Shown: positions 10,255 through 18,744 of the stretch, piece after piece | How the letters are laid out: the number at the start of each line of letters is the position of its first letter | Numbering within the stretch: position 1 is the first letter of the stretch | NCBI RefSeq assembly: GCF_014251955.1 | Contig: NZ_CP059203.1 | Span: 588,948 to 639,415, forward strand | Length of the DNA: 50,468 nt | DNA from: Blattabacterium cuenoti | GTDB lineage: Bacteria; Bacteroidota; Bacteroidia; Flavobacteriales; Blattabacteriaceae | Reading direction: 5' to 3' | Notes under the pieces: model-generated | Seen by the model: the letters and a program-made list of their open reading frames with translations, nothing else | Databases searched by the model: none | Told to the model about the DNA's origin: nothing | Made by a program: the position numbers and the translations under genes

Positions 10255-11952
10255 ATGTATTCAAATAAAAAGATTGTGCAAAGTTTAGGAGAAATTCTAA
10301 TAGCAAAATCTATTTTCCACATCATAATATCTCCAGGATCTAGAAATGCTCCTCTCATCATCCATTTTACACAGCATATGTCTTTTAAAACTTATAGTAT
10401 TGTAGATGAACGTTGTGCAGGTTTTTTTGCTATAGGAATTTCACAACAAATAAAAAAACCCGTAGTTCTCAGTTGTACTTCTGGGTCCGCAGTAGTTAAC
10501 TATTATCCTGCAGTTACAGAAGCTTTTTATCAAAACATTCCTCTTATTTTTATCACTGCAGATCGTCCTAAAGAAATTATAGATGTTTTTGAAGGGCAGT
10601 CTATTCATCAAGAAAATATTTTTAAAAATCATGTTGAATCATTCATTCAACTAACAGAAGATGAATCTAAATCAGGATTATGGTATAATGATAGATTAAT
10701 TAATGAATCTATTAATCTATGTATTTTAAAAAAAAAACCTATACATATTAATATTCCTTTTTCAGAACCTCTTTATGAAACAACAAACTGTTTACAAGTA
10801 AAACCTAAAATTATAAAAACGATACCTGTGAATAATTTTATTGAAAAAAATCAATATAAAAAAGAAAAATATATATGGAAAAAATCTAAAAAAAAAATGA
10901 TTTTACTGGGGTTATATTCTCCAGAAAAAAAAATGGAAATGGAAAAAATGTTAAAAAATTTAAGTATGGATCCTTCTATAGTCATTTTCACAGAAACAAC
11001 ATCTCATATTATATCTGAGAAATTTTTTTTTTCATGCATAGATCAGCTTATTTTTGGTATGAAATCTAAAGATTGGATTCAATTAAAACCTAATCTTTTA
11101 TTAACTATTGGAATCAATATTATATCCAAAAAAATTAAATTTTATTTACGAAAATATCCCCCTGTGTATCATTGGCATATAGGAGATCATCAAAATCATT
11201 ATCCAGATACTTATTACAAATTAACAACCTATTGGCCTATCAAACCAGAAGCTTTCTTAAAAATATTTTTTTTTCAGAATAACAACAATAATAATCATTC
11301 ACATTCATTATTAGATTATAGATATAAATGGGAAAAATTAAGAAAATTAAGAAGAAAAAAACAGGATACCTTTTTAAAAAAAGAAAAAAGTTTTTCAGAT
11401 ATTAAAGTTTTATTTTTTATATTCAAATCCATTCCTAACAATTCCATTTTACAATTAGGAAACAGTACCATTATACGATATTATCAACTTTTTAATAAAA
11501 AAAAATATTCTGTTCAATCTTATTGTAATCGTGGAACTTCTGGAATAGATGGGAGTGTTTCTACAGCAATAGGTTCTGCTGTTATCAGCAAAAAAAAAAC
11601 TGTGACACTAATTATTGGAGATATAAGTTTTTTTTACGATAGTAATGCTCTATGGAATAATTATGTACCAAATAATTTTCGAATTATACTTATTAACAAT
11701 GGAGGAGGAAATATTTTTAGATTTATTTCAAAAATACCTAAAAAAAGTTTTAATTTTTTTGAAACAAAACATACTTTTACTGCAGAAAAAATTTGCAAAA
11801 TGCATAATTGGAAATATGAAAGGGTCTCAGATAAATTTTCTTTGAAAAAAAGTTTATATGTTTTCTGGAATCAATATGATATTCCTTGTTTATTAGAAAT
11901 CATCACTCAAAAATACAATAATGCAGAAATCTTGAAAAGATATTTATCTTAA
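10255..11952 (+). CDS. menD: 2-succinyl-5-enolpyruvyl-6-hydroxy-3-cyclohexene-1-carboxylate synthase
   Basis: MenD is a thiamine-diphosphate enzyme that condenses isochorismate with 2-oxoglutarate in menaquinone synthesis. The 565-residue protein has the N-terminal MenD signature SPGSRNAPLIIHF near residue 27 and the activating glutamate in VDERCAGFFAIG near 50. The C-terminal half carries NRGTSGIDGSVSTAIGSA and the cofactor motif GDISFFYDSNALWNN...INNGGGNIF. A middle stretch of asparagines and charged residues (about 340-390) is looser, typical of A+T-driven drift. It starts 6 bases after fabG. Retention implies menaquinone-based respiration. Its 3' end faces the SanA-like gene with 7 bases between the stops. 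Confidence 0.94.
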   Translation: MYSNKKIVQSLGEILIAKSIFHIIISPGSRNAPLIIHFTQHMSFKTYSIVDERCAGFFAIGISQQIKKPVVLSCTSGSAVVNYYPAVTEAFYQNIPLIFITADRPKEIIDVFEGQSIHQENIFKNHVESFIQLTEDESKSGLWYNDRLINESINLCILKKKPIHINIPFSEPLYETTNCLQVKPKIIKTIPVNNFIEKNQYKKEKYIWKKSKKKMILLGLYSPEKKMEMEKMLKNLSMDPSIVIFTETTSHIISEKFFFSCIDQLIFGMKSKDWIQLKPNLLLTIGINIISKKIKFYLRKYPPVYHWHIGDHQNHYPDTYYKLTTYWPIKPEAFLKIFFFQNNNNNNHSHSLLDYRYKWEKLRKLRRKKQDTFLKKEKSFSDIKVLFFIFKSIPNNSILQLGNSTIIRYYQLFNKKKYSVQSYCNRGTSGIDGSVSTAIGSAVISKKKTVTLIIGDISFFYDSNALWNNYVPNNFRIILINNGGGNIFRFISKIPKKSFNFFETKHTFTAEKICKMHNWKYERVSDKFSLKKSLYVFWNQYDIPCLLEIITQKYNNAEILKRYLS

Positions 11953-11959
11953 TAATTTT

Positions 11960-12550
11960 TCATTGTATTTTTTTAGGAATAAAATGAGTAAAAATAATAT
12001 CCCAGATAGCTTTAATCCTTGCAAGGATTTCTCTAAACTGTATTTTGGAATCAAAAGATAAACTTTTTGCATTAAACCCTATGACATCTAATCCTAAACA
12101 ATTACCTATAAAAATAGCTCTTTCATTATGAAATTTTTGAGAGATAATAGTAAATTTTTTTTGATTAAAAATTTTGTGAACTCTTTTTACAGAATGTAAA
12201 GTACTAATTCCTAAAAAATCTTCGTAGATAAAATAAGAAGGAATTCCTTTTTTCATTAATTCTTTTTTCATCATTTTTGGTTCATTATAATTCCTTTCTC
12301 GGTTATCTCCACTAACAATTATATAACGAATTTTCTTATGAAAAAAAAGAAAATAAGCTGCATCTATTCTATACTGAAAATAAGCGTTTATTCCTCCTCC
12401 ATGTAAATATTTAGAAGTCCCTAAAACGACTCCGAATGTATTATATGGAATGTCATCAACATGATCATAACTCTTTCTTATTGACCATAAACTAATTCCA
12501 AAATAACAAAAAACAAAGAATAAAACAATAATAAAAAATATACGTTTTAT
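11960..12550 (-). CDS. sanA: SanA/YdcF-like (DUF218) membrane-anchored protein, no canonical start
   Basis: The protein matches the SanA branch of the DUF218 family, which is linked to cell-envelope barrier function in E. coli. Visible hallmarks in order are a hydrophobic N-terminal helix (FFIIVLFFVFCYFGI), GVVLGTSKYLHGGG, YRIDAAYFLF, IIVSGDN, NEPKMMKKEL and ISQKFHNERAIFI. The frame stays open upstream to a stop at 12557-12559, but the only in-frame ATG codons are the adjacent pair at 12269-12274, which would cut off the whole first half. The codon at 12548-12550, where family members would start with Met-Lys-Arg, is ATA. The gene may use ATA or ATT, or may be decaying. It follows secA on the same strand. 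Confidence 0.75.
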   Translation of the reverse strand: MKRIFFIIVLFFVFCYFGISLWSIRKSYDHVDDIPYNTFGVVLGTSKYLHGGGINAYFQYRIDAAYFLFFHKKIRYIIVSGDNRERNYNEPKMMKKELMKKGIPSYFIYEDFLGISTLHSVKRVHKIFNQKKFTIISQKFHNERAIFIGNCLGLDVIGFNAKSLSFDSKIQFREILARIKAIWDIIFTHFIPKKIQ

Positions 12551-12592
12551 TTCTAATTAAAATACACAATACACAATACAATAATCGCATTC

Positions 12593-15500
12593 TTAAAAAG
12601 AATCATCTTCAATCACCCATTCCCCTTTGTCCAAAAAAAATTCCACTTGTTTAAATTTTATATTTTTAGTTTCTCCAGTAATTAGATGACGGATATTAAT
12701 TCTATTATTTCTTCCTAACTTTTTTCCATCTTTTTTCCCTTTCACTTTCAAAAAAGGATCTATATCTATCATCATCTTATTGTTATTTGGAATACATAAA
12801 ACATCACTTCTCATAATAGTAGATTGAAGCAAAAAAGAAATAACTTTTTTGTTTATTTCATAAACTCTTTCTTGAAATAAATTAAAAGCATTCTTCTTAT
12901 AAACTATTAAAGGATCCTTTTGTTCAAAAACAGCATTCTGCACTGAAGATCGCAAATTATCCATTTCTCGTAAATGTTCTTTCCATTTTTCATCTAGAAA
13001 ACACAATATAGTTTTTTTTTCAAACATAGAGAATAAAGACCTTCCCTCACTATCATAAATTTCTTTCAAACTTGATACGGAACGTATATTAGTTCTTCCA
13101 TCTGTAAAAATAATCTGAACTTGATAAGTTTCATGATTTTTTTCAAAAATATTAGATATATTAGATATAATAGGAAAAAAATTTTCGGAAATCATTTTTT
13201 CTTTTTTCTTTTCATAAAAATCTATAATTTTATCATGAAGAAAATTGATACAATCACGTTCTTTATACGAAAAAAATTCCTTTTCTTGTATAGGAAAACG
13301 AATTCCAAAAGTTTGAAAAAATTCAAACTCCAAATTTTTAAAGTCATTTAAGGATTTTTGTCCCCATAAAATCATAACATCTAATAATAGATACACCATA
13401 TTAGATATATCTAAACTTAATTCATTTTCACAACACAACGCGTTTCTACGTTTTTTATAGATAAATTCTCGTTGTTTATTAATCACATCATCATAATCTA
13501 ATAAACGTTTACGTATGCTAAAATTATTATCTTCTATTTTTTTTTGTGCTCTTTCTATAGACCTTGTTAACAGAGGATGTTGTATAATATCCCCTTCTTT
13601 ATGACCAAAACGATCCATTAGTTTTGACAATCTTTCTGAATCTATAAATAAACGAATTAAATTATCTTCTAGAGAGACATAAAATTGAGAAGTACCTGGA
13701 TCCCCTTGACGTCCAGAACGCCCTCTTAACTGATTATCTACTCTTCTAGAATCATGTCTTTCAGTTCCTAATACAGCTAATCCTCCATATTTAACTACTT
13801 CTTTAGAAAGTTTTATATCCGTTCCTCTACCGGCCATATTGGTTGCTATAGTTACAGCTCCAGGAAGACCTGCTTTTGCTATTATTTCTGCTTCTTTATC
13901 ATGTAATTTAGCATTCAAAACATTATGTGTTATTTTTCTAAATTTCAAAGCTCTGCTAAGAAATTCAGAAACTTCAACAGAAGTTGTTCCAACAAGAACT
14001 GGACGTTTTTCATTTTTAGATAAATGAATAATTTTTTCTATAATATCGTTATATTTTTCACGTTGTGTTTTAAAAACAAGATCTTGCAAATCCTTTCTTT
14101 TTATAGGTTTATGAGTAGGAATCACCACCACATCCAATTTGTATATATGCCAAAATTCTCCAGATTCTGTTTCTGCTGTTCCCGTCATTCCAGATATTTT
14201 TTTATACATCCTAAAATAATTTTGTAAAGTGATTGTTGCAAAAGTTTGACTGGAAGATTCTATTTTTACATGTTCTTTTGCTTCAATAGCCTGATGAAGT
14301 CCATCAGAATAACGTCTTCCTTCCATAATACGACCAGTTTGTTGGTCGACAATTTTCACTTTTCCTTCTAATACGACATAATCAACATCTCTTTCAAAAA
14401 GAGTATAAGCTTTAAGAAGTTGATTGATAGTATGGATACGTTGTGATTTAACAGTAAAGTTTTTTAAAATTTTTTCTTTTTCCTTAATTTCTTTTTCTTT
14501 AGAAAAATTTTTTTTTTCTAGTTCCGTAATTTCTACATTTATATCAGGCAATACAAAAAAACCTATGTCTTCTACATTTTTAGATAAAAACTCAATCCCT
14601 TTATCTGTTAATTCTACAGTATTATTTTTTTCATCTATAACAAAATAAAGATCTTTGTCTACTCTATACATATCCCTACCATTGTCTTGTAATAAATATT
14701 GACTTTCTACCCTTTGTAAAATTAAACGAATATTATCTTCACTTAAAAATTTTATTAAAGACTTTTTTTTTGGTAATCCACGATATGCTTGAAAAAGTTT
14801 AAATCCCCCTAATTTTTTCTCTCCAGACTTTATTAAACTTTTAGCCTCATAGAAAAAATTATTTACTTCTTTATTTTGTTGATTTACAATATCTTCTACT
14901 TTTTTTTTCAAAAATTTAAATTCATCTTTATTATCTTTATCAGGTTGAACAGGACCTGAAATGATTAAAGGAGTACGGGCTTCATCGATTAGAACAGAAT
15001 CAATCTCATCTATAATAGCATAATTTAATTCTCTTTGAACCAATTCTTCTTTAGAACTTGCCATGTTATCACGTAAATAATCAAATCCAAATTCATTATT
15101 AGTTCCATAAGTTATATCAGCTTGATAAGCCTTTTTACGTAAATCTATGTTAGAAGACAGATAGTTATCAATACAGTCCACTTTTAATCCATGAAATTCC
15201 ATTAGAGGAGACATCCAACTCGTATCTCTTTTAGACAAATAATTGTTTACCGTAACAATATGGACCCCTCTTCCAGAGAGAGCATTTAAATAAGCAGACA
15301 AAGTCGCAACAAAAGTTTTTCCTTCTCCTGTAGCCATTTCAGCTATCTTTCCTTGATGAAGAACCACTCCGCCCATTAATTGAACATCATAATGAACCAT
15401 ATCCCAAATAATAGCTTTTCCATGAGCATCCCATTTATTTTTCCAAATGGCCATTTTTTTATGCAATAAAACATAAGGTTTTGTTTTTGAAATTTCTTCA

Positions 15501-15913
15501 TCAAAAAATGTGGATTGAACTATCAGTTCTTTTTTTTCTTTAAATCGTTTTGCCGTTTCCTTAATCACAGCAAAAGCCTGATAGAAAATACTTGTTAATA
15601 CTTTTTGTTCTTCTTTATAACATTCTTCTTTTATTTTTTCTAAATTAGAGTAATTCTCTTCTAGAGAATTTAGAGTACAAGATTTTTCTTGTATTTTTTT
15701 CAGTATCAATTTTTCTTCTTCATAAAATTTTTTTGTACATGTTTTTATGATATTTTTGAATTTTTTAGTTTTATTTCTTAATTCATCATCTGATAATAAC
15801 GATATTTTTTTTTCTTCTTCTTTGATATGAATTAAAATTTTTCTAACCTCTTGAAGGTCTTTTTCATTCTTATTTTCTAAGAACTTTTTTAAAAGATTTC
15901 TAAAAAAATTCAT
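12593..15913 (-). CDS. secA: Protein translocase ATPase SecA
   Basis: SecA is the motor that pushes preproteins through SecYEG. The 1106-residue length is in the usual Bacteroidetes range, which is longer than E. coli. The first nucleotide-binding domain has MATGEGKTFVA near residue 192, followed by the DEAD-like segment AIIDEIDSVLIDEARTP, the preprotein cross-linking domain, and the second domain with TNMAGRGTDIKLS and RGRSGRQGDPG. The C-terminal end lacks the CxCxSGKxxxxCH zinc/SecB-binding motif and stops at VIEDDSF. A DUF2795 gene lies 47 bases upstream and the SanA-like gene follows, so all three may share a transcript. Confidence 0.96.
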   Translation of the reverse strand: MNFFRNLLKKFLENKNEKDLQEVRKILIHIKEEEKKISLLSDDELRNKTKKFKNIIKTCTKKFYEEEKLILKKIQEKSCTLNSLEENYSNLEKIKEECYKEEQKVLTSIFYQAFAVIKETAKRFKEKKELIVQSTFFDEEISKTKPYVLLHKKMAIWKNKWDAHGKAIIWDMVHYDVQLMGGVVLHQGKIAEMATGEGKTFVATLSAYLNALSGRGVHIVTVNNYLSKRDTSWMSPLMEFHGLKVDCIDNYLSSNIDLRKKAYQADITYGTNNEFGFDYLRDNMASSKEELVQRELNYAIIDEIDSVLIDEARTPLIISGPVQPDKDNKDEFKFLKKKVEDIVNQQNKEVNNFFYEAKSLIKSGEKKLGGFKLFQAYRGLPKKKSLIKFLSEDNIRLILQRVESQYLLQDNGRDMYRVDKDLYFVIDEKNNTVELTDKGIEFLSKNVEDIGFFVLPDINVEITELEKKNFSKEKEIKEKEKILKNFTVKSQRIHTINQLLKAYTLFERDVDYVVLEGKVKIVDQQTGRIMEGRRYSDGLHQAIEAKEHVKIESSSQTFATITLQNYFRMYKKISGMTGTAETESGEFWHIYKLDVVVIPTHKPIKRKDLQDLVFKTQREKYNDIIEKIIHLSKNEKRPVLVGTTSVEVSEFLSRALKFRKITHNVLNAKLHDKEAEIIAKAGLPGAVTIATNMAGRGTDIKLSKEVVKYGGLAVLGTERHDSRRVDNQLRGRSGRQGDPGTSQFYVSLEDNLIRLFIDSERLSKLMDRFGHKEGDIIQHPLLTRSIERAQKKIEDNNFSIRKRLLDYDDVINKQREFIYKKRRNALCCENELSLDISNMVYLLLDVMILWGQKSLNDFKNLEFEFFQTFGIRFPIQEKEFFSYKERDCINFLHDKIIDFYEKKKEKMISENFFPIISNISNIFEKNHETYQVQIIFTDGRTNIRSVSSLKEIYDSEGRSLFSMFEKKTILCFLDEKWKEHLREMDNLRSSVQNAVFEQKDPLIVYKKNAFNLFQERVYEINKKVISFLLQSTIMRSDVLCIPNNNKMMIDIDPFLKVKGKKDGKKLGRNNRINIRHLITGETKNIKFKQVEFFLDKGEWVIEDDSF

Positions 15914-15960
15914 TAGTATAAAATGTTATAAAACATATTTTTTAATTTGAATTATAATAA

Positions 15961-16194
15961 TTAAAGTTCATATTCATCTCTATTCCAATAAAAATCTTCA
16001 TCATCACGTGGATAATCTGCCCATATATCTTCTATGGATTCAAAAACTTCTCCTTCCCCGTTTTCTAATTGTTGGAGATTTTCTACCACTTCTAATGGAG
16101 CACCAGTACGAATAGCAAAATCAATTAATTCCTCTTTTGTTGCAGGCCAAGGAGCATCTTCTAAATGAGAAGCTAATTCTAAAGTCCAATACAT
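15961..16194 (-). CDS. Small acidic DUF2795 family protein
   Basis: This 77-residue protein resembles the DUF2795 proteins found across Flavobacteriia and has no established function. It begins MYWTLELASHLEDAPWPATK and continues with a short helical repeat-like region (KEELIDFAIRTGAPLEVVENL). It ends in a strongly acidic tail rich in Asp, Glu and Trp/Tyr (DYPRDDEDFYWNRDEYEL). The composition contrasts with nearly every neighbour: it has very few lysines and few asparagines despite the A+T-rich genome, which suggests strong selection on its sequence. It is 47 bases upstream of secA on the same strand. Confidence 0.82.
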   Translation of the reverse strand: MYWTLELASHLEDAPWPATKEELIDFAIRTGAPLEVVENLQQLENGEGEVFESIEDIWADYPRDDEDFYWNRDEYEL

Positions 16195-16333
16195 ATTATA
16201 TTATTGATATTGATTGTTCTACTGAATTTTATTTGAAAAAAAATGAACTTTTTCATAAAATTACAAGATAAAATTAGTGAATTTAAATTACAAATAATTT
16301 GATATTTAGTTAGTATTTATTTTTTTTTGATCT

Positions 16334-17326
16334 ATGAAAAAATTTCCTAAAATTGTGTTTATAGGAGGAACACATTTTTCTCTTTTTTCTTTAAGAGAAT
16401 TATTTACTCATCAATATAATATTGTAGGAATAATCACAAATCCTGATAAACCTTTTTTTAGTAAAAAAAGAGGAAATGGCCCTCCTATAAATCCTATAAA
16501 AAAATATGCATTAGAAAATCATATTCCTTTTTTACAACCAAAAAATCTTCTTGATTCTTCTTTTTTAAGAAATTTGAAAATTTGGAATGCAGATATACAA
16601 ATAGTTGTTTCATTTCGAATTTTACCTAAAAACATATGGATACATCCAAAAATGGGAACTGTTAATTTACATGCATCTCTTCTTCCCCAATACAGAGGAG
16701 CTGCTCCTATCAATTGGACGATTATAAATGGAGAAAAAAAAACTGGATTAACTACTTTTTTCATTTCTAATCAAATAGATGCTGGAAATATTCTTTTACA
16801 AAAAGAAATAAAAATAGGTAGAAAAGAAACAGCAGGAGAACTAGAAAATAAATTAAAAAAAATAAGTGGATCCATCATCATAGAAACATTAGAAGGAATT
16901 ATTAAAAAGAAAATCAAACCTATTTCACAAAAAGAAACTATTATTACGACGACTAGTCGTCGTAATTTACCATTAAAATATGCTCCAAAAATATCTACTA
17001 AAAATTGTAGAATTCATTGGGAAGAAACTTCCATCGAAGTTATTTACAATAAAATTAGAGGGCTTAGTCCCTATCCAACTGCATGGACCATATTATTTTT
17101 CAATAAAAATAAATTTGTTAGATTCAAAATTTTTGTTGTTGAAACAATACGAAAAAAACACTCTTTTCCAGTTGGACAAGTAATTATTTCATTATACAGA
17201 ATGAAAATTTCTGTAAAAGAAGGGTTTATATCTATTCTTGAAGGACAAATAGAAGGAAAGAGAAAAATGAATATAAAAAATATCATCAATGGAATGAAAA
17301 TAAGAAAAAATATTTTTGTTCAATGA
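16334..17326 (+). CDS. fmt: Methionyl-tRNA formyltransferase
   Basis: Fmt formylates the methionine on initiator tRNA using 10-formyltetrahydrofolate. The 330-residue protein has the catalytic formyltransferase set: the asparagine and histidine in NLHASLLPQYRGAAPINW near residue 112 and the aspartate in IDAGNIL near 150. The C-terminal OB-like tRNA-binding domain is present (KIRGLSPYPTAWTI). A perfect 24-base palindrome lies at codons about 204-211, encoding Thr-Thr-Ser-Arg-Arg, in the linker just before the C-terminal domain (YAPKIS). The ATG at 16334 gives the expected N-terminus KIVFIGGTHFS. Confidence 0.94.
   Translation: MKKFPKIVFIGGTHFSLFSLRELFTHQYNIVGIITNPDKPFFSKKRGNGPPINPIKKYALENHIPFLQPKNLLDSSFLRNLKIWNADIQIVVSFRILPKNIWIHPKMGTVNLHASLLPQYRGAAPINWTIINGEKKTGLTTFFISNQIDAGNILLQKEIKIGRKETAGELENKLKKISGSIIIETLEGIIKKKIKPISQKETIITTTSRRNLPLKYAPKISTKNCRIHWEETSIEVIYNKIRGLSPYPTAWTILFFNKNKFVRFKIFVVETIRKKHSFPVGQVIISLYRMKISVKEGFISILEGQIEGKRKMNIKNIINGMKIRKNIFVQ
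16943..16966. repeat. Perfect 24-base palindrome inside fmt
   Basis: Twelve bases, ATTACGACGACT, are followed immediately by their exact reverse complement. All 12 base pairs match and there is no spacer. The tract is far richer in G+C than its surroundings and sits within the fmt linker codons. It could form a cruciform in DNA or a 12-bp helix in RNA, or it could be the product of a local template-switch mutation. Confidence 0.9.
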
Positions 17327-17374
17327 ACAAAGTCTTTTTTTTTGTTTACATATTTTTATCCATTATAAATCTTT

Positions 17375-17382
17375 TATATTTG
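17375..17382 (+). promoter_or_regulatory. Possible Bacteroidetes -7 element of the HU gene
   Basis: The octamer TATATTTG matches the TAnnTTTG consensus of Bacteroidetes primary-sigma promoters and lies 28 bases before the HU start codon. I see no clear TTG element at the usual distance upstream, so support is partial. Confidence 0.35.
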
Positions 17383-17410
17383 TTTTTTTAAATTAAAAAA
17401 TAAAATTTCC

Positions 17411-17677
17411 ATGAATAAAACAGAATTGGTAAATTCAATAGCTGAAAAAACCGGGATTACAAAAATAAAAGCGAAAAATGTAACAGATGCATTTATTGAT
17501 ACCGTCATTGAATCTCTAAAAAAAGGAGATAAAGTAACATTAGTAGGATTTGGAACTTTTTCTGTTGTCAAAAGACATCCTAGAAATGGAATTAATCCTA
17601 GAACAGGAAAAAAAATTCATATTCCAGGAAAAAAGGTCGCTAAATTTAAAATAGGAGCTGAATTGACAAAATTGTAA
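17411..17677 (+). CDS. hup: HU family DNA-binding protein
   Basis: HU is a small dimeric nucleoid protein that bends and compacts DNA. The 88 residues start with MNKTELVNSIAEKTGITK, carry GDKVTLVGFGTFSV in the central sheet, and include the DNA-binding arm pattern RHPRNGINPRTGKKIHIPGKKVAKFKIG. This fits HU/IHF proteins at normal length. Symbionts with few regulators often rely on HU-type proteins for global organisation. It stands alone, converging on pdxH across a 186-base spacer. Confidence 0.95.
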   Translation: MNKTELVNSIAEKTGITKIKAKNVTDAFIDTVIESLKKGDKVTLVGFGTFSVVKRHPRNGINPRTGKKIHIPGKKVAKFKIGAELTKL

Positions 17678-17863
17678 AAAAAAGGAAACTAGTTAGTTAG
17701 TGTAATTTTTTTGATTGGATTCATCTACTAAAAACTTATTTTTTCTTCTATGTGTATGTGTGTTTGTTGTTGTATATTATTTATAGTTTAGTTTCTGCTT
17801 TCTATTCTAGAAGAAATAGATGTTTCTTTATGTTGTATTATTATTGTTGTATGGATTATGATT
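17678..17863. other. GT-rich spacer between hup and pdxH
   Basis: This convergent spacer has no supported gene. From about 17750 the plus strand is unusually rich in G and T with short TGTG and TTG runs (TATGTGTATGTGTGTTTG, then GTTGTTGTA). The bases AGTTAGTTAGTG followed by a T7 tract occur at its start. Any open frame here is Cys/Tyr/Leu-rich and overlaps pdxH, so it is not convincing as a protein. Confidence 0.5.
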
Positions 17864-18520
17864 TTATGGAGATAATCTATATAATTTCCACTTTTTTTCT
17901 TCTTTATTGTATAAATTGTAAACTAATCTATCATGAAGTCTATTTGGTTGTCCTTTCCAAAATTCCATTTTATATGGTTTTACAAGATATCCTCCCCAAT
18001 AAAAAGGTCGTTTTATCCTGTTTTTTTGAAAAAAATTACTCCATTTTTTATACTGATTTAATAAATGCTCTTTGGAGGGAATGATTGTACTTTGTTTTGA
18101 TGCCCAACATCCTATTTGATTTTCTTTAGGTCTTTTATAAAAATATTCATCTGATTTATTGATTGATAATTTAATAACATTCCCTTTAATAATCACTTGT
18201 CTTTCTGTATTTGGCCAATAAAAAGAAAGACAAATTTTAGGATTTTTTTTTATAGCTATTCCTTTAAAACTTAAATAGTTAGTATAAAAAATAAATCCTT
18301 CTTCAGAATACATTTTTAATAAAACGATTCTCGTTTCGGGAACTCCATCTTCTCCTATAGTTGAGATAGACATAGCATTAGGTTCCTCATTTATTGGATG
18401 AATATTTTTTTCTTCTTGAAACCAAGAATGAAATAATATTAAGGGATCCAAAGGAACATCAGATTCCATTAAAGAATTTTTTTTATAATTCTTTCTATAA
18501 TGACTTAAATCAAAAATCAT
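17864..18520 (-). CDS. pdxH: Pyridoxamine 5'-phosphate oxidase
   Basis: PdxH is an FMN enzyme that oxidises pyridoxine or pyridoxamine phosphate to pyridoxal 5'-phosphate, the last step of B6 synthesis. The 218-residue protein shows the family signature in order: an N-terminal substrate-clamp region (LSHYRKNYKKNSL), PNAMSISTIGEDGVPETRIVLLK, the FMN-binding FYTNYLSFKG segment, NTERQVIIKGNV, and the C-terminal WGGYLVKPYKMEFWKGQPNRLHDR where the active-site Arg-x-His lies. Length is normal. pdxJ is also present in this window (about 48 kb), so B6 synthesis is probably retained. Confidence 0.94.
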   Translation of the reverse strand: MIFDLSHYRKNYKKNSLMESDVPLDPLILFHSWFQEEKNIHPINEEPNAMSISTIGEDGVPETRIVLLKMYSEEGFIFYTNYLSFKGIAIKKNPKICLSFYWPNTERQVIIKGNVIKLSINKSDEYFYKRPKENQIGCWASKQSTIIPSKEHLLNQYKKWSNFFQKNRIKRPFYWGGYLVKPYKMEFWKGQPNRLHDRLVYNLYNKEEKKWKLYRLSP

Positions 18521-18646
18521 AATATTTCTTTTCTAAAAGATAATTAAAAATATACTACCTTTATTTTTTTTTTATTCTATTCTCACGTAACAAATTTTTT
18601 GATACTATACTTGGATTAGTTAGATAGATAAATAAATATTTTATAA

Positions 18647-18720
18647 GGCGTGATAGCTCAGACGGTTAGAGCGTTGGATTCATAACCCAGAGGTCGGGGG
18701 TTCAATTCCCCCTCACGCTA
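18647..18720 (+). tRNA. tRNA-Met (anticodon CAT, elongator type)
   Basis: The 74-base cloverleaf has acceptor GGCGTGA pairing with TCACGCT (one G-T end pair), a D arm GCTC/GAGC, anticodon loop TTCATAA and a GGGGG/CCCCC T arm with loop TTCAATT. The discriminator is A and CCA is not encoded. The first acceptor pair is not the C-A mismatch of an initiator, and the anticodon arm resembles Bacteroidetes elongator tRNA-Met. It lies 24 bases upstream of dnaN on the same strand. Confidence 0.92.
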
Positions 18721-18744
18721 TTTATTATATAAAAAAAGTAAAAC

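Noticed and set aside
17752-18084. Open frame of 110 codons on the plus strand after hup
   Set aside because: It is rich in Cys, Tyr and Leu from GT-rich DNA and overlaps the 3' part of pdxH on the other strand, which has clear family motifs. It is a chance frame.
18600-18646. Promoter for tRNA-Met in ATACTATACTTGG
   Set aside because: TATACTTG misses the TAnnTTTG consensus by one base, and the only TTG nearby is too close. Support is too weak to list.
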